Virus record (IMG/VR): IMGVR_UViG_3300000553_000205
Coordinates: 1-31,051 of that record
From: a virus
Length of the DNA stretch: 31,051 nucleotides
Direction: 5' to 3' (one strand)
The translations under genes were made by a program, and so were the position numbers. This document shows positions 8,654 to 20,600 of this stretch, one piece after another (positions within the stretch are counted from its first letter, which is position 1; each line of letters starts with the position of its first letter). Below the pieces are notes generated by a model, which saw only the letters and a list, made by a program, of their open reading frames with translations, did not search any database and had not been told where the DNA came from.

Positions 8654-11600
8654 ATGGCACAAATAAAGACAAGCAATTTCTTACCCGAAGTATTTAAAAC
8701 AGATACTAATCAAAAGTTTTTAAATGCCACTCTAGACCAGCTGGTTACACAGCCTGATTTAAGAAACGTCAACGGCTATATTGGTCGTAAGTTTGCTCCT
8801 ACTTTTAAAAGTACAGACAATTATCAACCTGAACCCAATGTGCTACGTCAAAATTATCAGCTGGAGCCCAGTGTTGTTGTAAAAAACAAAATCACAGGCG
8901 ATACTGAATTCTTCAGCAGCTATATAGATCTATTGAATCAAGTGGGTCACTACGGTGGGTTAACAAACAATCAAACAAGACTATTCACTAGCGAAAGCTA
9001 CAGTTTTGACGGCTTGTTTGACTTTGATAAATTCATTAACTTTAACCAGTACTACTGGTTAGAAAATGGTCCAGATGCTGTGCAAGTATACGGTAGCGCA
9101 GTGCCAACTACAGAGACGTTTACGGTTACTCGTAATACTGCAACTGGTACATACAGTTTCAGTAACGCACAAGGTGTAGAAAATCCCACTATACGTCTTG
9201 CCTACGGTGGAACATACAATTTCGTAGTTGACCAACCTGGATATCCTTTTTGGATACAGGCCAGTTCTGGCGTGAGCGGAATCAAAGACAATCAAACCAA
9301 CTTGACCAGTCGCGATGTACTGGGTGTGACCAATAACGGAACAGATGTTGGTACAATCACGTTCCGAGTGCCGCAGCCCAACGCACAAGATTTTTATGTG
9401 CGTATGCCTCTAGCAGGCAGTGCCGATATCAGCACCATGTTGAGTTATACTCAAATACAGGGAAAACGTTTGAGCAGTATTGTTTCGTTATTTGAAAATG
9501 GTATTGACGGCGTCGCTGCACCCAACCAACTCAATTTAAAATCATTGATTTTTGTCAACAATGACTTAGACGACAGCAAATGGATTGAAGGTACCTATGG
9601 ACTTATTCCAACTGCTCAAAGACGCAATGCTTGGCAAATCACACTCAGTTCAACTAACGGTGTAATTGATGCTGATCCTATTGTAAAATTAAATCCATTG
9701 GTGCAATCTTTTGCAATCTCTGCATTACAGAAAGTTTTTGTACGTGGCGGAAATTCGCGTGCAGAGTACACCTACTATTTGGCCAATGACTATTTGTCTT
9801 TGAATTTATTCAATTTGATGCCAGACATTACAGCACCTTTGTCCAACTTGTATTATCAAGATGGAGTTGGTGCCAGTTTTGTTGGCGAAATAGATCTATT
9901 GGATCCAACATCGGTCACCATCAACGTTGATGCCAACATTGTTGGTAGTAAAAATTACAAGAGTCCCAATGGGGTTACATTCACAAACGGACTCAAAGTG
10001 ACGTTTGATGACAGTGCTGTGCCCAACACCTATGCTGGCAATACCTACTATGTTGAAGGTGTTGGCAGCGCAATACGTCTGCTGGATGTCAACAACTTTA
10101 TAACTCCCGAATCTTATGCAGCAAATGGCCTTGCTGCACAAGACTACATCACTGTCAATCGCGGTAGCCAAGATTTAAACCCTTGGACACGCAGCAATCG
10201 TTGGTTCCATATTGATGTCATTAACACCACAGCTGCCTATAACAATGTCAATCCAATATTGTCTCAAAACCTACGTGCCAGCCGCCCAATTATTGAATTT
10301 GAAGCTGACCTACAGTTGTACAATTTTGGTCGTCAGGCCAAAACGCCAGTGGATCTATTGGATTTTACCATTGTTGACAGCCGCAATACTGTGGAATTAC
10401 AGCCAGCTGGTTATACGCTGGGTGGTGTCACTCTGACACAGGGCATGCGAGTTGTTTTTGCCAACGACTTTGATCCAACTGTACGCAACAACATATTTGT
10501 AGTCAATATTGTTTATCTGCCAGGTCTTGGGGGAAATGTCATTAACTTGGTATCAGCCAGTGATGCCACAGTAGCCATCAATAATAATCTTGTGGTATTA
10601 CGCGGTACCAACAAAGGTGTTGAGTACTGGTATAACGGTACTTGGATTCAGGGACAACAAAAAACTGGTGTAAATCAATCACCTTTGTTTGATGTGATTG
10701 ACAGTACAGGCACCAGTGTTGGCACATATACCGGTGCTTATTATGCAGGCACAACAACTCCTTTTGCTGGAACAAAAATTTTCAGTTACAGTGTTGGCAC
10801 CGGCAACAACGATACTGTATTGGGGTTCCCGTTAAGTTATAGAAACTTTAATCAAATTGGTGATATTCAGTTTACAAACAACTTTGATACCGACACAATT
10901 GATTATGTTGACGGAGCCGGCACCGCACAGTCCAGTGTCAACATCAATACATTGGGCACCCTACAACAAAATAAAAGTTTAACTGCCTACACATCACGCA
11001 ACTCATGGACCACCAACACAGAACCAAGCAAACAGTTCCAAGTTATTGGCAACATCTATGACGGTAACAACGCATATTTTCAAATTGATATTGCACAAAA
11101 TAGTGAGGTCACTGTACCCTACTTTCGAGTATACAAAAACGCAATACAAATTACTGGTTGGGAGTTTGTCACTGTTGGCACAATCAAATATGTGCATGTC
11201 ACTGACGCAACATTGAGCACGGGCGATCAAATTGACATCTTGGTGTATAACAGCAGCAGCACCAGCAATTTGGGCTATTACGAAGTTCCCAAGAACTTGG
11301 ACTTGAACAGTCAAAACTCTGAATTCAAAAGACTTACGCTGGGGCAACTACGTAACCATGTCAGCACCATGGTGGCCAACAGTAATCAAATTACTGGCAG
11401 CTTTCCAGGCGCAAGTAATCTACGCGATACTTATATCAAGGCACAAGGCGGCAGCATCCTGCAACATGCAAGCCCAGTGTTGTACAGTGAATTGTTCTTG
11501 GTGGATGACAAAACCAATTTTATTGACTCATTGAATTTGGCACGACACGAATACAGCAAAGTCAAAAATAAAATTATTGAATTAAGTGGTAGATTGTCTG

Positions 11601-14600
11601 GACTTGATTATACCAATATTCCAGTGTTGCTTGACACCTTGTTGAAAAATATCAATGCAGTCAAAAACAAATCGTTTGCTTGGTACTACAGCGACATGGT
11701 GCCATATGGAGATATCAAAAACACCATCACTTATACTGTATTGAGTGCAGAAATTGTTGACTACGAGATCAGCAGTATTTTCAGCGACACCACTCTCAGT
11801 AACCTTGCAGTATTAGTGTACAAAAACAATGTACAGTTGATTAAAGGTATTGACTATGTGTTTGACACTAATCGCGCTGGTATCACATTCTTGACTCCGT
11901 TAGCAATTGATGACGTGATCACCATTAACGAGTACAGTGACACTGACGGGAACTATATTCCTGAAACTCCAACCAAGTTGGGCTTATATCCTAAATTTAC
12001 CCCAAGCAAGTATTACGATACAACCTATGCCAGTCCCATATATGTGATACAAGGGCATGATGGAAGTATCACTCCCGGCTTTGGTGACTACCGTGATGAT
12101 TTGTTGTTGGAGTTTGAAAAACGCATCTACAACAACATCAAAGTTGATTATGTTAAAAATGTATTTGACATATACAATTTCTTACCTGGTAAATTTAGAT
12201 CAACTGAATACAGCAATACCGAGTTTACACAGTTATTGACCAACAGCTTTTTGACTTGGGTTGGCGGAAATCGTGTTGACTATATCTCCAACACAACTTT
12301 TGTTGCCAGCGAGCCGTTCAGCTGGAATTACAATCGTTTTGTTGATACCGTTAACGGTGCCAAACTGCCTGGATACTGGCGTGCCATCTACAAGTATTTT
12401 TACGACACTGATCGTCCACATACCAATCCTTGGGAAATGGTTGGATTTACCGAACAGCCCACATGGTGGGAAACACGTTACGGCCCTGCACCCTATACCA
12501 GCGGTAACAAAGTGCTCTGGGGTGATATGGAAATTGGGTTGATTTGGAACAACGGAGATGTCTCTGTTGACAAACGTTTTGCACGTCCCGGATTAAGTTC
12601 AATTATTCCAGTAGACTATACCGGAGCACTATTGCCTCCAAGCAACTTCTTGGTCAAGAGTTTTAGCAGTAACAATGCCAGTGGCAATTTTAAAATTGGC
12701 GATCAAGGACCAGTGGAAACTGCATGGCGTCGCAGCAGTGATTTTCCTTACGCTATGCAACAAGCCTTGGCTCTAGCAAAACCAGCTTTCTACTTTGGTA
12801 CACTGATGGACATTGGGCGTTACTATAAGAATATTGATCTAAATCAATATGTTGTCAGCGACACACTACAACGTGTGACACCTGCAATAATCAATGTAAA
12901 TGGTACCACCAATGGCAAAAACACCATACTACGTGCCGCAGGCTACATAAACTGGATTGCTGAATACCTACGCAATCAAGGTATTGATCCTGGTACCAAA
13001 CTGTATGAATATCTTGACAATGTCAATATTCAATTGGCCTATAAAATGGCTGGTTTTACAGACCAAACTTTTATGCAGGTGATTGCAGAACAAAGCAGTC
13101 CCTCTAGCACCAACAGCGGAGTGGTTATCCCCAACGAGAGTTATGCCATCAAGCTGTACAAGTCAACTCCTATCAAAACTGTAACCTACAGTGGTGTCAT
13201 TGTTGAACGTACTGCTACAGGATACACAGTGAGCGGGTTTGATACAGATGCACCTTACTTTACTATTATTCCAAGCCTGGCCAATAATAACAGTTACAGT
13301 TTGACAGTATTGAACGAAAAAGGTGTCATATATCAAGACTATCAACAGTACAAAGTAACTATACCTTATGGATTTGAATTTACAAATCGCCAACAGGTGG
13401 TGGACTTTTTGGTGAGCTACCAACGTTACTTGCGTGGCATTGGGTTCCGTTTCACTGATGTTGACCCCGATCTTGGCGTTCAACGTGACTGGTTACTGAG
13501 CGTACAAGAATTTTTGATGTGGGTGCAGCAGGGTTGGCAAGCCAGTAGCGTACTGGTATTGAGCCCGGTACTTAACCGAGTAACATTATTCAGTGCATCA
13601 GGTGTTGTTGACAAGATTCAAAATCATCCTGGGCAAAGTCGTGTACTTGACACCAACTACAACTTTGTCAAATACAGCCAATTGAGTGTAAACCGTACCA
13701 GCTTGGCTACAGGCAATACATTTGTATTGAATGCAAATAATGGACAAACACTGGCTTTGGTAAAAGTAGATGTAGTTGAATACGAACATGTCATGATATT
13801 TGACAACGTGGATATTTTCAACGATGTCATCTATGTTCCCGAACTGGGCAATAGACAGTACAGATTGAAACTGGTTGGCAAGAAAACTGGCGCTTGGACA
13901 GGTGCAATGAATCCTCCAGGCTTTGTGTTCAACAATACCACAGTGGATGCTTGGCAACAAGGCACAGACTACTTGATGGGCAGTTTGGTACAATACAAGA
14001 GCAACAACTATACAGCACTACAAGATGTTGTAGCATCGGGAACATTTGATACTACCAAATGGGCCTTGGTACCCGGCAACGGACTAAAAACAGGCCTGTT
14101 GCCTAATTTTAGCTACAATGCTGAGAAGTTCAATCGCTTTAATGATGTTGACAATCCCGAACTACTGGGCGACTTCCACTTGTACAGTGACAGTGCCATT
14201 GGCTTCCAGCCACGCGATTATTTGACAAACTTTGGTATTGACGAAGTCACACAGGCCAAGTTTTATCAAGGGTTTATTCGTGAAAAAGGCACATTAAATT
14301 CTATCTATGCGTTTACCGCAGCCGGTTTCAACGGCATTACCAGCGACATCAGTATCTACGAAGAATGGGGTATGCGTGTTGGCGAGTACGGTGCATTGGA
14401 CAACAATCGCAGCGTTGAACTGATTCTAACTGAAGGCACCTTCAACGGTGATCCTGTCACATTCACGCTATTGCCCAACAACGGCTCTAGCATCAGCGGC
14501 ATAATTGGTGTACAACCCTCAAAATTGTACAAGACCGAAGGCACATTCCAACCCAACATCTATTTAAATCGCAATGCCGGCAGCATCTACAGTAACGATA

Positions 14601-17600
14601 TTCAAACAGCAGGCTATGTTGATATAAATGATGTTACTACCACAATCTTTAACATCAATAATCTAGCAGCATTGTCTTCCAATATTGGCAAAATTGGTAT
14701 TGGATCTACAATTTGGACCGCTAATGATGTTAACTCAGATTGGAACGTGTATCGAGTCAGCGAAACTGATGTTACAGTACAAACAATATCATATGCAATT
14801 GACAACATTGGAACAGTCACAACAGACAAACCACACGGTTTGGCCTATAACGATATCGTTGCAATTAAAGGATTTGATGTACGGGTTGATGGATTCTACC
14901 GAGTATACAACATTGTTGATGCCTTTAATTTTAGCATAGTATTTTATGGGCAAAATGCAACACAAATCAAACAGGCCATTACCATTGTTGGCACCGGTCC
15001 GTTGTTCATGTTGCAATCTGTACGTATCAAATCTCCAACAGATCTAAACAGTATTACTCCAGCACACGGTTGGATCAACAATGATAAACTTTGGGTGGAC
15101 AATGACAATCTAACTAACGGTTGGGCTGTGTATAACAAAAGTACACCGTGGTCAGGTAACGTCAGCCCGCTAAACCCTAGCATGAAACTGAACGCAAACA
15201 GTTATGCAACGGGCACAGGATTTGGTACAGTCACCACAATCAATACAGCAGGAACTTTTGCAGCGGCAGGATTGCCTACGCTGAACATGGGTAATGTGAT
15301 TGCATTTGTTGCCAACATCACCAACGGCAATGTGTTTACTGCGGTTGCAAACATTGGCGCACATCCAGGAAATAGTGTAAACAAGTTTGGTGCAAGCCTT
15401 ACCACAGCAGGTAATCTGTTGTATATTGGCAACCCTGGCACAGGCACACAATACGGACGTGTACACATTCATCAGTTTAACGGCAATGCCAGCTTCCCTT
15501 GGATTCAAACACTAACAAGCCCATGGAGTAGCAACGCCAGCGATGCTTATGGCACCAGCATTGATGCCAGTGCAGATGGTACTTGGTTATATGTTGCTGC
15601 ACCCAATGCGGGCAATGTGTATGTGTATCAGGCCAATGCCAATAGTTATTACAGCTATGCCAATACTATTACAGTTGGTAGCAGCAGTGCAGCACAATTT
15701 GGTTACAATGTAAAAACCACCAGTGATGGCCGTCAAGTTGCGATTGGTGCTCCTTATCAAGCAGTCAACGGCGTAAGTGCAGCAGGTGCAGTCTATGTGT
15801 TTGATCGCAGCGTTGAAGCATTTATTGCTAACGGTGTCACATATACAACACAGTACACAATTGGAACTACCAGCCGTGTGACAGTGAACGGTAATGTTGT
15901 GTCTACAGGTTATACCGGCACCGGCACTACCACATTGACATTTGCTACTGCTCCTGTAGTTGGCAGTTTGATCACAGTTGAAACCAACAAGATACAGTTG
16001 CTTGAAACACTGACAGCACCCACACCCAAGAGCGGTGCAGCATTTGGTACAACAACTTACATTGCTGGTAACGATGCCGACGTGTATGTTGCAAGTCCTG
16101 GTTACAGTGTACCTGGCTACTACAGTGGTATCGTGTATCGCTTTGTGAACCAAGGCGCCAGCTATGGCACAATTACCAGCACAAACTACTCGCCTGTGAT
16201 CAACACTGGAGATAACTTCCGCATCAACGGATTTGAAATTGTATCACAAAGCAACACTGTAGCCAATCTTGCAGCCACAATCAACAGCGCAAATATTCCA
16301 GGTGTTACTGCGATTGCACAAGGATATGGCGCACTGACATTGACCAGCAATGTAACCACCCCGTATCAAAAGTTGGTAATTGGGTCTGGATCGGGAAACT
16401 TGTTGGCCAACTTGGGCATGATGGTATACAACAACGTACAGACACTGCAACATCCTGCACAGGACAGCGTGGCCGAATACGGTAGCCAAGTGTTGGCAAG
16501 CCCTGACAGCTCAAGTCTAGTGATTGCAGCCAATGGTGGTAGTACACAAAACATCACAACTTTTGACACTGCAACAACCACTTTTGATACCAGCACTGGA
16601 ATCTTTATTGACACAATTGAAGGTTCGGGCATGGTATACATTTACGGTCTAGTAAACGGAGCTTTTTCAAGCACTGCACAAGATCAATATGTATTAATTC
16701 AACGTCTGCAAAATAATCAATTGAGCAGCAATGACCAATTTGGTTACAGTGTGGCAATGAATGCCAATGTCATGTTGGTTGGTGCTCCTGGCGACAGCAA
16801 CACCATGACATTCAGCACCATCAATGGTGCATACACTCCTATTCCAAGTGCAGGTACATACTATACCTACAACAACTTTAGCGGCAATGTGGGCTGGGAT
16901 GTTGTTGAACAACAAGTGGATAAAGTTGATATTGACAGCATTGGTAGAATGTACTTGTACAATGCAAATACCAATGTGATTGTGACTCAGCTGGATTATA
17001 TTGATCCTGCTAAAGGCAAAATACTGGGCGCTGCACAACAAGATCTAGACTATATCACTGCATACGATCCTGCAAGCTACAATGCAGTCAGTGGTATTGA
17101 TAATATCCCCAACCTTGCAAACAGTTTGGATTACCATTGGGGTCCAGACCATGTTACTAAGACTTGGTGGAATACTGGAGTAATGCGCTACATTGATTAT
17201 GAACGTGGCGATTTGATTTATAGTGCAAATAACTGGGGCAAGTTGTTCCCAGGCAGCACAATCCAAGTCTGCGAATGGGTTGAAAGTGACATGCCTCCCA
17301 GCGCTTATACAGGATTGGGAACTCCGCTATACTCCGACAACAGTGCTTACAGCATTGTGACCACAATCAACCCTGAAACCAAATTGGCTACCAGCAAGTA
17401 CTACTACTGGGTTACAGGTAAAACCAGTGTTGAACCTGACAGTGTACACATCAACACAATCAGTACAATTCAAGATTTGATAACCAATCCACAGGCACAA
17501 AATATTCCTTATGCAGCAGTGGTACGCAGCGATACTATCAGTCTACACGGTATCAGCAACTATCTAAGTGGAAATAGTACTGTGCTACATGTTGACTACG

Positions 17601-20600
17601 ACACATTGAAAAATTCACATGTGATCCATAGCGAATACCAATTGGTGCAAGAAGGCAACCCCAATAGCCCAATTCCCAAACGCATCATCAACAAGTTGAT
17701 TGACAGTTTGAGCGGTATTGACGCCAATGGCGTGGCAGTTCCTGAATCAGTGTTGACTCCGCAGAGCAGTATTGGACTTGGGGTATACCCAAATCAAACA
17801 CTGTTTGTAAATCGTTTGTCGGCACTGAAAAACTGGGTTGAGTATGTAAACGGCATACTGATACAGTATCCCATTGTTGAAGAATTCAACATCAGTGGCT
17901 TGTACCAATCTGCTGCTTTGCCTGACTTGTCAGCATACGATTTGCAAGTTGCAACACATGCCGAACTTGGCTATGTAGAAACCGACTACTTGACAGCAGG
18001 TTATGTGGCCTTGGTCACAACAGACGAGACACAGCAAGAACTATGGACCACATACACATGGAATGGTACTGCTTGGGTTTTGACCACGGTACAAAGCTAC
18101 TACACACCGTTCTATTGGAGCAAAACAGACTGGTACGACAGCACCTATGACAGTACAGTATTGCCCACATACGTGGTCAACACCACATCGGATGTTGCTG
18201 CACTGACATTGGCTGTTGGTGACACAGTCAAAGTGTTAAACAACGGCAACAGTCAATTTGTTGTTTATCGTGTAAACAGTGACTCTACTACTAGCCTAGT
18301 GGGCATTCAACAGGGTACTATACAGTTAAACAGCAACTTGTATACTACTGATGTTGCTGCCAACGAGATACGCATTATATTTGATGTATTGATGAACTAT
18401 ATTTTTATTGACACACTAAAAGTCAATTTTAATAACATGTTCTTCTTCTTGATCAACTATATTTTAACTGAACAACCAAACATTGATTGGGCATTTAAAA
18501 CCAGCTTTATCAGTATCTTGCACAAGTTGCGTAAGTTGGACCAACCAGCTAACTATGTACCAGACAATCAAACCTATTACGAAAACTATATCAATGAAGT
18601 CAAACCTTACAGAACCAGTATTCGTAACTACCTGATTGACTATCAAGGCAACGACGAGTACTATGGCGATACCACAGACTTTGACATTCCTAGCACTTAT
18701 ATAAATGATTTTGGCGGTTATCGCAGCCCAAATAGCAGCAACGGACTGGATTATACATGGTTAAGCACACTACCTCAGTATAGCCAATGGTATAAAAACT
18801 ACACTTACGGTATCACCAGTGTAACAGTGGCCAATATTGGCGCCAACTACACACTTACACCCACTGTGACTGTTGTTGGCGGCGGAGGCAGCGGCGCAAA
18901 TGTACGTGCCCTAGTAAACTTTGGAAACAACACCATTGAGGCGTTCCAAGTAATCAACCCTGGTTCAGGATATACCAGCCAGCCCACTATCTTTATTAAC
19001 GGTACAGGTACTGGTGCTACAGGCTATGCAACATTAAAAAATCACTACATGATTGAAAGTTTACCAACCACAGCATTGACTGCAAACAGCAATGTCACAG
19101 TGTATGTTGGCAATTTGATCACACAGCCCAATACTGGTGCATACGGTACTGTGTACTCGGCCAGCACTGGTAATTTGATTACGTTGATTGATACCACAGG
19201 AACATTTAACACCACTGACTACATTTTTAGTGATGCTGCCAATTTACATACCAATGTAACCACTATCAGCAGTTATACACAGTTTGTAAATCAAAGTTAC
19301 AATACAACACGCTCCATGGCAGTCACATTGAACTTTGATCGTGTCAGCTACAGCAGCAACGTGATTACTTGGCAACCCAATATCACAGTGGCCAACAGCA
19401 CAGTTGTAAGCTATAACGGACAAGCGTATCAAGCAACCAGCAACGTATACAGCACTGCTATTTTGACCTTGAGTGGAAACGTAAGTGCCAGCGTTGGCAA
19501 CTATGTTACACAGGCCAACACCACAGCCAATGCTCAAGTTATTGCCATCAGCAGCAATTTGCAGTTGATCACAGTGGCCAACTTGTCCAGCAACTTTGTG
19601 CGTCGTAGCGGAAATATTGCAGTCAACGGAACTCCAACCAATGTGCGCCCGGTTGTGGTCAACAACATATTTGACTATACCAAATACAACAAGATAACAT
19701 CTACACAAGTTGGCACAGCAGCAGATCGCATCAACGCATACTACACACCCACTGCCAGTATGCCCAGCAAAGATTTGGCGCAGTTGATGACTGGTGCAGA
19801 ATATCCAGGCGTCACAGTGGCTGGAGTAACCTACGAGGCCAACAGCAGCATATTCAGTAGCAATTTGATTTACTCACAATCAAGTACCAGTGCAATTTAT
19901 AGTGCCAACATCACTATCCCAACAGTGCAATTAACGATTGCAAATGTTGAAACACTATATACTGGCAACGTTATTACTCAAGCAGTGACTGGTGCGACCG
20001 GTAACGTATACAGCACCAGCACTGGTAATATAGTTACTTTAGTGAATGTAGTGGGCAGTTTTGACAACACTCACTATATTTTCCGTGATTCATCAAACTT
20101 GGCCACCACAGTGGTCAGTAGTACATCGTTTAATCAAACAACTACTCAAAACTTGGTGGACTTTACCAAATTGAATTACACCGCTGGACAGCCTCTAGTG
20201 TTGGTAAACCGAGACAACAGCACTCAGTACAATTTGGTCATTAATGAAATTGATCCTTGGAGGATAATTGTTGGCGGTGCGTTACCAACTACCACAATTG
20301 GTGCCAATTTGTCTTTGAAATACTACGACTACAACAATCCGTTGTACTTGGACAGTATCATTCAAAATACCTACACCAACAGCAACACAGCAATCAATAT
20401 AGATGGCGGTGCCTATTATGACACCTACAGCGGACATGGCCCTGAAGAACTGGCACCTGGGGTCACATTTGACAATCTAAATATGTTGGTCACAACCAAG
20501 TTTAGAAATAATACAGCTATTGGAACTTATCGTATTGTACACAATATGAATGCCAATGCAGCAAGTACCGATACCACAGTGTGGCCACAGTACTATGGGG

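Noticed and set aside
15587-16153. A 188-codon open frame on the minus strand (and many other minus-strand or out-of-frame ones)
   Set aside because: It lies entirely inside the giant gene and its translation is low-complexity Cys/His/Ile-rich sequence with no recognisable domain. It is a shadow of the repetitive coding sequence.
18800-20140. CRISPR-like or tandem DNA repeat array
   Set aside because: The repetition is at protein level (NPGSGYT and GNxITQ modules) with diverged DNA and irregular spacing.
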